64,000 nucleotides of DNA from VRUE01 sp963718775 (GTDB lineage Bacteria; Actinomycetota; Thermoleophilia; Solirubrobacterales; 70-9): positions 2,542,001 through 2,606,000 of the forward strand of contig OY970377.1 of the NCBI GenBank assembly GCA_963718775.1, given 5' to 3'. Shown one piece after another: positions 39,544 to 48,584 of the stretch (the first letter of the stretch is position 1; each line of letters opens with the position of its first letter). Both the position numbers and the translations under genes were made by a program. The notes under the pieces were generated by a model. The model worked only from the letters and a program-made list of their open reading frames with translations. It had not been told where the DNA came from and ran no database searches.

Positions 39544-39940
39544 GTGTCGACCGAGGACAACAAGGAGCTCGTCCGGCGCTTCTACCGCGAAGCGATCAAC
39601 GAGCGCGACTCGGGCGCCTGCGGGCGCCTGCTCAGCGAGGATTTCGTCCACAACGGCGAGACGCGCGGACGCGTCGGGCAGCGCCAGGCGGTCGACTACT
39701 TCCTGGCGGCATTCCCCGACCTGCGCAACGAGATCGAGCTGATCCTCGCCGAGGACGACCTCGTCGCCGCCCACCAGCGCTGGCGCGGTACTCACCAGCG
39801 GCGAGTTCCTCGGCGTCGAGGCGACCGGCCGGCAGGTCGAGTTCACCTCGACCGCCGTGTTGCGGGTCCGCAACGGCCTGATCGCCCAGGCCTGGGACGA
39901 GATGGACGCGGCCGGCCTGCTCAAGCAGCTCACCGCCTGA
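39544..39940 (+). CDS. SnoaL-like/ester-cyclase family protein (one frame break)
   Basis: About 131 residues: NKELVRRFYREAINERDSGA, ACGRLLSEDFVHNGETRGRV and QAVDYFLAAFPDLRNEIELI, then after a doubled Thr base at about 39790, SGEFLGVEATGRQVEFTSTA. This is the typical SnoaL pattern with the histidine in VHNG. The GTG at 39544 starts it. Its TGA overlaps the first two bases of palindrome copy 3. It is a distant paralogue of the protein at 38401. Confidence 0.8.
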
Positions 39941-39985
39941 ACTGCATCAACTTCTAGCCCTGCTGGATAAAAGTTGATGCAGTTC
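39939..39985. repeat. 47-base palindrome, copy 3 of the GAACTGCATCAACTT family
   Basis: Fifteen-base perfect arms (39939-39953 and 39971-39985) around a loop CTAGCCCTGCTGGATAA. It begins within the stop codon of the SnoaL-like gene and ends 39 bases before msrA. Confidence 0.85.
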
Positions 39986-40024
39986 GCTCTGTAAGGTCGG
40001 TTGCGACCCGCAAAGGAGATCGCG

Positions 40025-40704
40025 ATGAACCGACTTGGCAAGCTGATGACGATGCTGAACCCGGAGAAGACGCAGATGCCCTCCGCCGAGGACGCGCTGC
40101 CCGGGCGCAGCGAGCCGGCCTTCGACGTCCCCGAGCGCCACGCGGTGCTCGACACGCCGCTGCAGCCGCCCTTCCCCGACGGGATCGAGGTCGCCTACTT
40201 CGCGCTCGGCTGCTTCTGGGGCGCCGAGCGGCTCTTCTGGGGGCTCGACGGCGTCTACACGACGGCGGTCGGCTACATGAACGGGACCACGCCGAACCCG
40301 ACCTACGAGGAGGTCTGCTCGGGCAAGACCGGCCACGCCGAGGCGGTCCTGGTCGCCTTCGACCCGGCGAAGATCTCCTACGCCGACCTGCTCAAGGTCT
40401 TCTTCGAGGAGCACGACCCGACCCAGGGCATGCGCCAGGGCAACGACGTCGGCACCCAGTACCGCTCCGGCATCTACTTCACCAACGACGCGCAGAAGGC
40501 GACCGCGGAGATGGCGCATGCGCGCCTACGACGAGGCGCTGCGCGCCGCCGGCCACGAGCCGGTCACGACCGAGGTCGAGCCCGCCGGCGCCCTTCTACT
40601 ACGCCGAGGACTACCACCAGCAGTACCTGCACAAGGTGCCGAACGGCTACTGCGGCCTCGCCGGCACCGGCGTCTCCTGCCGCATCCCGACCGCGGCCTC
40701 CTAG
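40025..40704 (+). CDS. msrA: peptide methionine sulfoxide reductase A (two frame breaks)
   Basis: Reduces methionine-S-sulfoxide in proteins. About 225 residues. The catalytic motif FALGCFWGAERLFWGLDGVY contains the active Cys; GYMNGTTPNPTYEEVCSGKT and GHAEAVLVAFDPAKISYADL are conserved; FYYAEDYHQQYLHKVPNGYC carries the Tyr and C-terminal recycling Cys. Doubled bases near 40518 and 40592 break the frame. A 35-residue N-terminal extension (MNRLGKLMTMLNPEKTQMPS) is present as in many actinobacterial MsrA. AAAGGAG precedes the ATG. Confidence 0.93.
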
Positions 40705-40743
40705 CGCTCGCTCGCCCGGCGCGGCGAATAGCATCCCGCGCCG

Positions 40744-42935
40744 GTGACCCCCTCCTTCGGCTCCTACATCGGCGGCTGCCTGGCCGTGATCGGCATCGTC
40801 ACCGCGCTCGGCCTCGGCGGCTACTGGCTGCGGCGCTGGATCGTGCCCGAGTTCTCGGGCGCGCTGGCGCGGCTCGCCGACGCGACGATCGCCGTCGCCC
40901 TGCTGGTCGTCTCGCTGGAGCTGCTCGGCACGCTCAGCATCCTCACGGTCGGCTGGACGATCGTCGTCTGCATCGGCGATCGGCCTGCTGCGCCGCGCTG
41001 CTCGGCTGGCGCATGGCGCCGCGCGAGGGCCGCGAAGTCAGCGCCCCGCAGGTGCAGACGATCGCCCTGCTGATCGCCCTCGCGCGTCGCCTCCTTCACC
41101 GTCGCCGAGTGGACCTTCCCCTCGCAGCTCAGCCTCGACCAGGGGATGTTCGGCGGCGACACGACCTGGTACCACATGCCCTTCGCGGCGCGGATCGCCC
41201 AGGAACACTCGACCGTCCACCTGCACTTCACCGATCCGCTGCGGCTCGCCGCCTGGTTCTACCCGCAGAGCTCGGAGCTGATCCACGGCGCCGCGATCGT
41301 CCTCTTCAAGACGCGACTGGCTCTCGCCGCTGATCAACCTCGTCTGGCTGGCGATCGCGCTGCTCGCCGCCTGGTGCGTCGGCCGTCCCTACAAGGTCGG
41401 CCCGGCGACGCTGGTCGCGGCGGCGATCGTGCTCGACGCCGGGGTGATGATCGAGACCCAGCCGGGCGAGGGGCGCAACGACATCATGGGCCTCGCCTTC
41501 CTGCTCGCCTTCGTCGCCTTCCTGATCAACGGCCACCAGCGACGTGCGCCCGAGCCGGCGCGGTCGCAGGACACCCCCGAGCGCGACGCGCCGCTGCTCG
41601 ACAAGGGGCCGCTGGTGATCGCCGGGATCGCCGCCGGCCTCGCCGCCTCGGTCAAGCTCACCTTCCTGATCCCGGTCGTCGCGATCGGCGCTCGGCGTGG
41701 TCGCTCTTCAGCGGCAGGGGCCGGCGCCTGACCACGCGCCTGGGTGCTCGGCCTCTCGACCTTCGTGGTCGGCGGCTACTGGTACGTGCGGGCGGCGATC
41801 AAGACCGGCGGCAACCCGATCCCGCAGATCGGCTTCGGGCCGCTGCACCTGCCCCGGCCCGACCAGATGCCGCTCGACCCGCGGCCGCGCTTCGCCGTCG
41901 CCCACTACCTGACCGAGCCGACGATCTACCGCAAGTGGTTCTTCCCGCAGCTCGACAACGCGCTTCGGGCCGCTCTGGCCGCTGATCCTGATCGTCGCCG
42001 TCGCGGCCGCCGTCTACATCGCCTGTGCGCTCGCGCAACATCATCCTGCGCGTGATCGCCGTCGCGGCGCTGGCTCACCGCCGTCGTCTACGTCTTCACG
42101 CCGCTGACCGCGGCCGGCCAGGAGGGCTCGCCGACCGGCTTCTTCACCAACACCCGCTACCTGGTCCCCGGCCTGGTCCTGGCGCTGACCCTGCTGCCGA
42201 TCGCGCGGCCGCTGCGCGCGCCCGACCGCGCGCGCCTGGCAGACGCTGCTCTTCCTCGTCGGCGGTCTACGCGATCACGGTGCTGACCACGCCGCGCTGG
42301 TACCCGGGCTTCATCGTCGGCACGATCTTCCTCACCCTGGCGCTGGTCTGGGCGCCGGCCGGCCTGGGGCTGGCGCGCTCGCGGCGGATCGTCAGCCGCG
42401 CCGTCGTCGCCGGCGGCGGCCGCGGTCGTCCTGCTGCTCGCCGTCGTGCTCGGCCGTGCCCAGGAGGTCCAGTACTACAAGCACCACTACACGCGCACGA
42501 CCCTCTTCCTCCAGGACGGCGGGCCGCAGCAAGGCCTACGCGTTCGCCCACAACCAGCACGACAAGCGGATCGGGATCGCCGGCTCGGGGGAGATCTTCT
42601 TCGGCCAGTACGGCTTCTACGGCGCCAACCTCGACAACTACGTCCAGTACATCGGCGTGCCGGGCCCGGACGGCACCTACCGCCTGCCGACCAGCTGCCG
42701 CCAGTTCCGCCGCCAGATCAACGCCGGCGACTACGACTACCTGATCCTCAGCCAGTACACCCAGGACTCGGCCGACGCGCCCTACTGGGAGCCGATCTAC
42801 GCCTGGATCAAAAACGACCCGGCGCTGGAACAGATCATCGAAGAGCCGGACATCACGCCGCAGCCCGACTACGTCTTCAAGGTCAAGGGCAAGCTCGACC
42901 CGGCAGGGTGCGCGGGTGGGCCGCCGGCCGGCTGA
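40744..42935 (+). CDS. large integral membrane protein, GT-C glycosyltransferase-like (many frame breaks)
   Basis: About 725 residues with roughly 11-13 membrane helices (IGGCLAVIGIVTALGLGGYW at the start). The first large loop has QGMFGGDTTWYHMPFAARIA with an Asp and HLHFTDPLRLAAWFYPQSSE, reminiscent of the acidic catalytic loop of GT-C enzymes. The C-terminal soluble domain has IAGSGEIFFGQYGFYGANLD and NAGDYDYLILSQYTQDSADA. Ten or so shifts between 40977 and 42535 are wobble-type. A polyprenol-phosphate-sugar-dependent transferase acting outside the membrane is likely; the specific substrate is unknown. Confidence 0.7.
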
Positions 42936-42941
42936 GCGCCC

Positions 42942-43397
42942 TCAGGCCGAGTCGCTCTCCATGAAGCGCTTCAGCTTGTCGGGCATCGTCTCGACCAACT
43001 GGCCGCGCAGCACGCCGACCAGGGGGCCGCGGATGACCATGCCCAGCACGCGGCCGAGGTCGACCTCCAGCCAGTAGGTCGCGCGGGTGCGCCCGTCGCC
43101 GAGATCCTCGAGCTCCCAGCTGCCTTCGACCGACTTCAGGTCGCCGTCCTCCTGCACCCATGAGATCCGCCTCGTCGGCTCGTAGCTGAAGCGGATCTCC
43201 GAGCCGAGGCGGCGCACCTTGGCGTCGGTCTCCATGTGGACGAGCACCTGGTTGCCGTCGCGGTCGCGCTCGATGCATTCGGCGGCCTTGATCTCCGGCT
43301 GCCAGCGGGGCGATCCCTCGATGTCGGCGGCGACTGCGTAGACCGCGTCGATCGGGGCCTCGATCTCAGTGCTGGCGGAGCCTCCGACCGTGCCCAT
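42942..43397 (-). CDS. SRPBCC (START-like/cyclase-dehydrase) family protein
   Basis: An intact 151-residue protein. ASTEIEAPIDAVYAVAADIE, GSPRWQPEIKAAECIERDRD and RISWVQEDGDLKSVEGSWEL followed by DLGDGRTRATYWLEVDLGRV and GQLVETMPDKLKRFMES match the polyketide cyclase/dehydrase lipid-binding fold. It probably binds a hydrophobic ligand in its cavity. It converges with the GT-C-like gene, with stops seven bases apart, and lies just downstream of the alpha/beta hydrolase on the same strand. Confidence 0.88.
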   Translation of the reverse strand: MGTVGGSASTEIEAPIDAVYAVAADIEGSPRWQPEIKAAECIERDRDGNQVLVHMETDAKVRRLGSEIRFSYEPTRRISWVQEDGDLKSVEGSWELEDLGDGRTRATYWLEVDLGRVLGMVIRGPLVGVLRGQLVETMPDKLKRFMESDSA

Positions 43398-43405
43398 CGC
43401 TCAGC

Positions 43406-44210
43406 TCAGACCGGCGTCAGGGCGTGCTCGCGGATCAGCTCGGCGGAGCGCTGCGGCTGCTCCCACCAGAACATGTGGCCGACGCCCTCGAGCGTCTCGA
43501 GGCGGGCGCCGGGATCAGACGCGGCGATCTCGCGCCCGTTGGCGTAGCCGAGCAGGCGATCGGCGTCGCCGTGGATGACCAGCGTCGGCAGCGAGATCTG
43601 GCCGAGTCGCTCGTGGTGTCGTGGGCGGCGCAGGCGCGCATCTGCTGCAGGACGACCGGCTGCGGCGCGGGCAGCGCCGAGCCCATCTCGGTGAAGGCGG
43701 CGAAGCGCGAGTCGTCCTCGCGGAAGCTCGGGGGAGAGGTTGATCTCCCACATCGCCCGGAAGACCTGCTCGGGCTCGCCGGAGACGTAGGCGGCGCCGA
43801 GCATCTGCAGGTCCTCGGGCGCCATCAGCGTCCCCTCCGGCCCGCCGCAGTAGCTGGCGCCGATGGTCAGGGTGCGGATGCGCTCGGGATGGGCGAGGGC
43901 GAGCTCCTGGGCGATCATGCCGCCCATCGAGATGCCGACGACGTGGACGGTCTCGAGCTCCAGCGCGTCGAGCAGGCCGAGTCGCGTCGGCGGCGAGGTC
44001 GGCGATCGTGAAGGGCAGCTCGGCGTGGCCGGAGTGGCCCATGCCGCGGTTGTCGAAGACGATGCAGTCGAAGCTCTGCTCGAGCTCGTCGAGGAAGGGC
44101 CGGCCCCAGGCGAGGTGCGTGGCGCTCATCCCCTGGATCAGCAGCATCGGCTCGCCCGCTCCGGCGCGCTCGTAGTGCAGCTCCGTCCCCGATGCATCGA
44201 TGCTCGGCAT
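43406..44210 (-). CDS. alpha/beta-fold hydrolase (three frame breaks)
   Basis: About 267 residues. GTELHYERAGAGEPMLLIQG opens the fold. FDNRGMGHSG is the oxyanion loop, VVGISMGGMIAQELALAHPE the nucleophile elbow with the catalytic Ser, and LPTLVIHGDADRLLGYANGR with the acid Asp, then LEGVGHMFWWEQPQRSAELI with the catalytic His. Shifts near 43982, 43734 and 43608 are wobble-type. Related to 3-oxoadipate enol-lactonase/haloperoxidase-like hydrolases; the substrate is not evident. The next gene on the same strand is the SRPBCC protein, 8 bases later. Confidence 0.88.
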
Positions 44211-44261
44211 CGCCGGCGATCCTACGCGAATCGGCTTGCTGCGCCTAATCTAGGCGCCCCC

Positions 44262-44334
44262 GCCCCCGTAGCTCAGTGGACAGAGCACCGGCCTTCTAAG
44301 CCGATGGTCGTTGGTTCGAATCCAACCGGGGGCG
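44262..44334 (+). tRNA. tRNA-Arg (anticodon TCT)
   Basis: Acceptor GCCCCCG/CGGGGGC with discriminator G, D arm GCTC-AGTGGACA-GAGC, anticodon loop CTTCTAA and T arm TTGG(T)TTCGAATCCAA. The outermost anticodon-stem pair is a mismatch (C-A). No encoded CCA. Confidence 0.93.
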
Positions 44335-44375
44335 TACAGCATCTTCCCAAGCTCTGAGTTGTTTCAAGAGGCGCA

Positions 44376-44468
44376 ATGACCGACTCAGAGCGTCGAACAG
44401 ACATGGCGCTTGCCCTGCTGGCAAGCGCTTCGATCGCAGGGATCCTCTGGATCGCGAGAGTCTCCTAG
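44376..44468 (+). CDS. 30-residue single-helix membrane peptide
   Basis: Starts MTDSERRTDMALALLASASI and ends AGILWIARVS. A charged N-terminus of nine residues is followed by one hydrophobic helix with Arg near the end. It lies 41 bases after tRNA-Arg and is followed within 30 bases by a degraded gene start. AGAGG is seen 5 bases before the ATG. The short length limits confidence, but the clean amphipathic start, helix and Shine-Dalgarno-like sequence support it. Confidence 0.45.
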   Translation: MTDSERRTDMALALLASASIAGILWIARVS

Positions 44469-44495
44469 GGAGGAGCCTGGCGTTAGATTGACCGC

Positions 44496-44640
44496 GTGGG
44501 AGAGCTGATTCTCTACGCGATTCCGGCCTTCGTGTTGCTGCTCGCCGTCGAGCTGCTCTCGTTCAAGTACGCGCGTGACGACGACCTCGTCGGCTACGAG
44601 TCGAAGGACGGTTTGCTGGTTTCAACCGTCGGGTATCTCT
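44496..44640 (+). pseudogene. N-terminal fragment of a sterol-desaturase/fatty-acid-hydroxylase-like gene
   Basis: The GTG frame begins VGELILYAIPAFVLLLAVEL and continues LSFKYARDDDLVGYESKD, which is the usual start of the sterol desaturase family (fatty acid hydroxylase superfamily) in actinobacteria. After about 38 residues the family sequence is lost (GLLVSTVGYLWRHG), and none of the His clusters that bind the di-iron site follow. The sequence then runs into an unrelated small membrane gene. It is most likely the remains of a deletion. Confidence 0.55.
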
Positions 44641-44646
44641 GGCGGC

Positions 44647-44781
44647 ATGGAGCTATCAATTGTCTTGATCATCATCGGGATCGTCTTGGCGATCCTCGTC
44701 AATTACATCCTCGGGATCATCGTGATCCTGATCGGGCTGGCGATGCTGCTCTTGCCTCGCCTCGGCACGAGACGCGCCTGA
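44647..44781 (+). CDS. small membrane protein with two short helices
   Basis: 44 residues: MELSIVLIIIGIVLAILVNY, then ILGIIVILIGLAMLLLPRLG and TRRA. Nearly the whole protein is hydrophobic with a break at NY, so it forms a hairpin or one long bent helix with a basic C-terminus. It lies just after the desaturase fragment and 72 bases before the Usp-like gene. No clear Shine-Dalgarno sequence is seen. Similar tiny hydrophobic proteins are widespread; no function is assigned. Confidence 0.5.
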   Translation: MELSIVLIIIGIVLAILVNYILGIIVILIGLAMLLLPRLGTRRA

Positions 44782-44853
44782 CCTTGGGGCCGGGCGCCGA
44801 GGCTTCGCCCTCTCCGGCGGCCGGCCCACGGCTGGGCCTGTCAGCCTTGAGCG

Positions 44854-45445
44854 ATGGCTCCTTGGAAGCTGCCGCTGATCGTCTCCGCTCTCGTCGTACC
44901 GATCGTCGCTGGATTCCTCGCCGCGGGCCCGGCGCTCGGCGTGGCCCTTGGCGCCCTGGCGGTTCTGGCCCTACTGGTGATCGCGGCGCGGCAGCGCCCG
45001 CACGGGCCGATCGGCTCGGCGGCGGCTGAGGACGGCGCGGCGCCACGTCCTGATCGTCACCACCGACGCGGTCGAGGACCCGGCCGACGTCGCGCGGATC
45101 ATTCGCGCGGCGAGGATCGAGGACGGTGGCGGAGGAGGCCGAGGTGCGCGTGCTCGTCCCGGCACGGATCCGCTTTCTCGATCGCTGGGCCTCCGACGTG
45201 GAGCGGCCCGGCACGGCGCCCAGCAGAGACCTGGTCGCGACGGTGGCGGCGCTGGCCAAGGCCGGGGTCGCGGCCGAGGCGCGGGTCGGCGACGAGGACA
45301 TCGTGCAGGCCATCGAGGACCAGCTGCAGAGCTTCCCGGCGACCGAGGTGGTGTTGGTCAGCGGCGAGGCAGAGGATGCCGGCGAGGCGGCAATGGAGCT
45401 GCGCGCCCGGCTGCGGGCCGAGTTCCACCAGGTGCGGCTCGCTAG
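44854..45445 (+). CDS. membrane-anchored Usp-like protein, third copy (frame breaks)
   Basis: About 196 residues after correction. The N-terminal part has WKLPLIVSALVVPIVAGFLA and GVALGALAVLALLVIAARQR as two membrane segments. The soluble part has HVLIVTTDAVEDPADVARII, VRVLVPARIRFLDRWASDVE and ATEVVLVSGEAEDAGEAAME, the same order of strands and helices as the oxidase-associated protein at 10891. Shifts near 45040 and 45122 are doubled wobble bases, and a missing wobble base gives the TAG at 45443-45445, which shares a CTAG with the convergent gene. Confidence 0.6.
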
Positions 45446-46517
45446 GCGCTGCCGCGGCGCGTCGCTTCCGGCAGAGCTAAAGGCGACGGCGTCAGCAGAC
45501 GTGTGGGCGCGCGGCGCTCTTGCACGACCTGGAAGGCGCTGCCGGGGATCCGCTTCAGCTGGTTGAGGTTCTCGTCGTCCCAGCGGCGGTCGCTGCTGCC
45601 GCTGAAGTACCAGTTGGAGCCGTTGTCGGCGACGATCATCCCGTAGCGCTTCAGCGCTTCGGCGATCACCTTGGCGCCGCCGCTGAAGCCGCCGAGCCCG
45701 TAGCCGGCCTTGAGCCGCAGCCGCGTCCCCATCGCCGGCGCGTTCGGGTCGGAGGTGTCGCCGGCGCAGTGCGAGGCGGGGTGGACCCAGGCGTCGCGGG
45801 TGCTGTCGAAGGTGACGCGGATCGCGTGGTCGAGCTGGCCGGCGGCGACCTCGTCGTAGCGGACCAGGCCGGGGAAGATCGGCAGCCCGGCGGCGTCGGC
45901 CGAGGTCCAGGAGTCGGGACGGCGCGCGGTCGAGCGCAGGTCCCAGCGGGTGCCCGAGTCGGCGTTCCAGCGGGAGCCGCCGCGCTTGGAGAAGGCGCGG
46001 TAGAGCTCGTAGAGGACGCAGTTGGCGCGGTCGACGACGAGCACGTGGCGGTCGCCGTCGCTGCCGTTGCCGCCCTCGACCGGGGCGCCGCTCGGGGATC
46101 GGGAACGGCCCCGGGTCGCTCTCGTCGCCGTAGGCGGTGTAGTTGATCGGCAGCTTGCGCTGGCCGGCGCCGACGACCGCGTAGGGGAAGCCGTAGGCGC
46201 GCGGCGAGCCGAAGTCGGGGTGGAGGAGGTTGCCGCCGTGGGCGTTGATGTAGGCGATCGTCGCGGCCGAGTTGGCGGCGACGGGCGCCTTGGAGATGTC
46301 CTGGTTCCAGGCCGCCTCGGTTGGGCAGCGAGGGCGGCGTTGGCCGGCGAGCGCCGGCGGGCGGGTCGGGGAAGACCGGGCAGTCGCCGAGGTCGGGGTA
46401 GGGGCCGACGGCGCCGGCCGAAGTGACACGGGCGGCCGTCGCAACGGCGAGCGCCAGTACCGCTACCGAGGCGGCGAGCCAGCGAAGCGAGAGTTGACCC
46501 ACCCCTGGGGTGGTCAA
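45442..46517 (-). CDS. secreted conserved protein of unknown function (two frame breaks)
   Basis: About 358 residues. The signal peptide core is LRWLAASVAVLALAVATAAR. Conserved-looking blocks include NAHGGNLLHPDFGSPRAYGF, GDESDPGPFPIP, GDRHVLVVDRANCVLYELYR, SWTSADAAGLPIFPGLVRYD and RLKAGYGLGGFSGGAKVIAE, then YGMIVADNGSNWYFSGSSDR. I recall similar proteins as widely spread bacterial hypotheticals, sometimes linked to carbohydrate binding, but cannot name a domain. The TTG at 46517 is the likely start; a GTG five codons later is possible. Shifts lie near 46350 and 46095. It shares a CTAG stop with the Usp-like gene. Confidence 0.65.
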
Positions 46518-46523
46518 TGCTCG

Positions 46524-46772
46524 CTACGCGCCATCGTCAGTGCGGTTTCGGATGTGGAGCTGGCCGATCTCCAGCTCCTCGACCTTGAGCTGGCCGACCT
46601 TGGCTCTGCCGATCGCCAGGCGGCCGACGCTGAGCCGCCCGATCGCGAAGCCGCCGATCGCCGCGGCGCCCACCGCGAGCGCGCCGATCGCGGCCGCGCC
46701 GCGGGCGTGCATCCCGGTCGCCGCCGTCGGCCGAGCCTCTGGCCGGAAGATCGCGAAGGTTCGCTTGCGCAT
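46524..46772 (-). CDS. pentapeptide-repeat-like small protein
   Basis: 82 residues. From residue 28 to 74 an isoleucine or valine recurs exactly every five residues (29, 34, 39 ... 74), almost always followed by Gly, with Leu/Ala/Phe three residues later: AIGAL AVGAA AIGGF AIGRL and so on, ten units. This spacing is that of a right-handed quadrilateral beta-helix, although the sequence pattern differs from the common A(D/N)Lxx repeat. The first 24 residues are basic (MRKRTFAIFRPEARPTAATG). It is 6 bases upstream of the secreted gene on the same strand, so they may be cotranscribed. Confidence 0.65.
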   Translation of the reverse strand: MRKRTFAIFRPEARPTAATGMHARGAAAIGALAVGAAAIGGFAIGRLSVGRLAIGRAKVGQLKVEELEIGQLHIRNRTDDGA

Positions 46773-46806
46773 CGCGCCAACCGTAGCGCGGTTAGCCTGG
46801 GACGCG

Positions 46807-47539
46807 ATGAGCCTGGACGACCGTCCAACCCTGCTGGCGATCCAGCACGTGCCCTGGGAGGGGCCGCACCGCATCCTCGACGCCTGCGGCGAGCTCGCAC
46901 GTGCTCACGGTCAAACCGCTGGCGGGCCAGGCGCTGCCCGACCACGACGAGGTCGCCGGGGCCGTGGTGATGGGCGGGCCGATGAGCGTCGACGAATCGA
47001 GCGTCATCCCGGAGCTGGCCACCGAGCGTGAGTGGCTCGCCGAGGCGGTGCGCCGCGAGCTGCCGGTGCTCGGCATCTGTCTCGGCGCGCAGCTGCTGGC
47101 GCGAGCGCTCGGAGCGGAGGTGAGGCCGGGGGAGGGGCCGGAGATCGGCTTCGCGCCGGTGGAGATCCTCGATCCTGACGACCCGATCCTCGGCGCCCTG
47201 GCCCCGAGCACGACCGTTCTGCACTGGCACGGCGACGTCTTCGACCTGCCCGACGGGGCGCAGCCCCTGGCCCGCTCAGCGCAAGACCGAGTACCAGGCC
47301 TTCCGCCACGGCAACGCCTGGGGTGTCCTCTTCCACCCCGAGGCCGACTTCGCCCTGGTCGAGGCCTGGCTGGCCGTGCCCGGAGATGGTCCATGGAGGC
47401 CTGCGTGGCGCTAGGCGACGAAGGCGCCGCCGCTCTCCCCGCCGAAGCCGAAGCGTCGGAGCCAGAGCTGATCGAGCGCACGACCCCGGGCCTGCGAGCC
47501 TTCGCGGCTCTGGTCGACTCCCGCCAAGCCAAGACCTAG
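46807..47539 (+). CDS. class I glutamine amidotransferase, GMP-synthase-like (frame breaks)
   Basis: About 243 residues. The nucleophile elbow LPVLGICLGAQLLARALGAE contains the catalytic Cys, and FRHGNAWGVLFHPEADFALV the His and Glu of the triad. LTVKPLAGQALPDHDEVAGA and VVMGGPMSVDESSVIPELAT are family-typical. Shifts near 46900, 47280 and 47388 are wobble-type. No synthase domain is attached, as in stand-alone GATase-like proteins often involved in gamma-glutamyl hydrolysis or amide transfer. It ends 42 bases before tRNA-His. Confidence 0.85.
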
Positions 47540-47581
47540 CCCCATCGCCTCGCCCGCCAGCCCGCTAGATTGAAGCCACGC

Positions 47582-47655
47582 GGTGGACGTAGCTCAGTTG
47601 GTAGAGCTCCTGGTTGTGGTCCAGGCGGTCGCGGGTTCGAGTCCCGTCGTCCACC
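47582..47655 (+). tRNA. tRNA-His (anticodon GTG)
   Basis: Acceptor GTGGACG/CGTCCAC with the extra G at position -1 (47582) opposite C73, the identity element of tRNA-His. D arm GCTC-AGTTGGTA-GAGC, anticodon stem CCTGG/CCAGG with loop TTGTGGT, T arm CGGG-TTCGAGT-CCCG. No encoded CCA. Confidence 0.95.
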
Positions 47656-47709
47656 TTGCCGAGTGTGAGCCTCGCTCAAGCTGGCCCCAGCCTTTGCCGA
47701 AGACCCCAC

Positions 47710-48561
47710 ATGGGCCGACGTCGGAAGGGCAAGAGGAGCTTTCGTCGGAGCGCGACGCTGGCGGCGCTTACGACCTGCGTTGGGCTGTCGTCTCTTGCGG
47801 GTATTGCCAAGGCTGAAACGGTGACGCTTGGGCCGGCGCTCACGGGCGGGACCCCTGGGTATAGCTGCAGTCTGATTGGCAGTGGCTGTGGCCAGATGCT
47901 GCTGTCTACTGACCTCTCGTCGGTGGAGATCGCCTCTCCGGTCGACGGGACTGTTGTCAGCTGGCGGGTCAAGGGGCCATCGGCAACGCCCGGCTACAGC
48001 CTCAACGTGCTGCGCGACAACGGCGATGGCACGTACACGGTGACGGCGTCGACCGGAGACGTGACCCCCGCTGGCAATGAAATCGAAACCCTGGCCACGA
48101 GCCTTCCGATTCACGCCGGGGAATATCTCGAGCTGAATATTCCGGGGGGAGGCCAGTTCACGGCGCTCGAAGGTGAATCGACCTATGCCGCCTTCTTTCC
48201 TGTCCTCCAACCCGGCGAAACCCGTGCACCAGCTAATGAATTCAAATACCCCTTCACCTTCAGCTACAACGCGGACATCGAGTATCAAGCCGCGCCCGTG
48301 ACCCCTCCTCTATCGGGGACTCCGGCGCCGACCCTCCTTTCGACCTCAGCTCCTGCTGCCAAAGCCCGTTGTGTCGTCCCGGATCTCAGGGGTAAGAAGT
48401 TGTCCGCAGCTAAACAGGCAGTGTGGGCAGCCGGCTGTGGGGTTGGACTGATCGCGAGGAAGAACGGAGTGAAGGCGGCTAAGGGAGTAGTAGTCAAGCA
48501 GCGCCCGAAGCCGGGAAGGCTGCTGTCCCTACGGACTGGCATCAGCGTCATGCTTCGCTAG
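47710..48561 (+). CDS. secreted protein with C-terminal PASTA domain
   Basis: An intact 283-residue protein. The N-terminus MGRRRKGKRSFRRSATLAAL followed by TTCVGLSSLAGIAKA is a signal peptide. The middle beta-rich part has SPVDGTVVSWRVKG, GYSLNVLRDNGDGTYTVTA and LPIHAGEYLELNIPGGG, which parallels the secreted protein at 3789-4568. The last 65 residues, CVVPDLRGKKLSAAKQAVWA followed by GCGVGLIARKNG and VVVKQRPKPGRLLS, form one PASTA domain, a module that often binds peptidoglycan. It starts 54 bases after tRNA-His. It may be a cell-surface binding protein. Confidence 0.8.
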   Translation: MGRRRKGKRSFRRSATLAALTTCVGLSSLAGIAKAETVTLGPALTGGTPGYSCSLIGSGCGQMLLSTDLSSVEIASPVDGTVVSWRVKGPSATPGYSLNVLRDNGDGTYTVTASTGDVTPAGNEIETLATSLPIHAGEYLELNIPGGGQFTALEGESTYAAFFPVLQPGETRAPANEFKYPFTFSYNADIEYQAAPVTPPLSGTPAPTLLSTSAPAAKARCVVPDLRGKKLSAAKQAVWAAGCGVGLIARKNGVKAAKGVVVKQRPKPGRLLSLRTGISVMLR

Positions 48562-48584
48562 GACGCGCACTGCGCCCGGCAAGG

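Noticed and set aside
46510..47031. Plus-strand open frame rich in Pro/Ala opposite the pentapeptide-like gene
   Set aside because: It is the antisense image of the five-residue repeat; the minus strand has a start with a sensible N-terminus and strict period.
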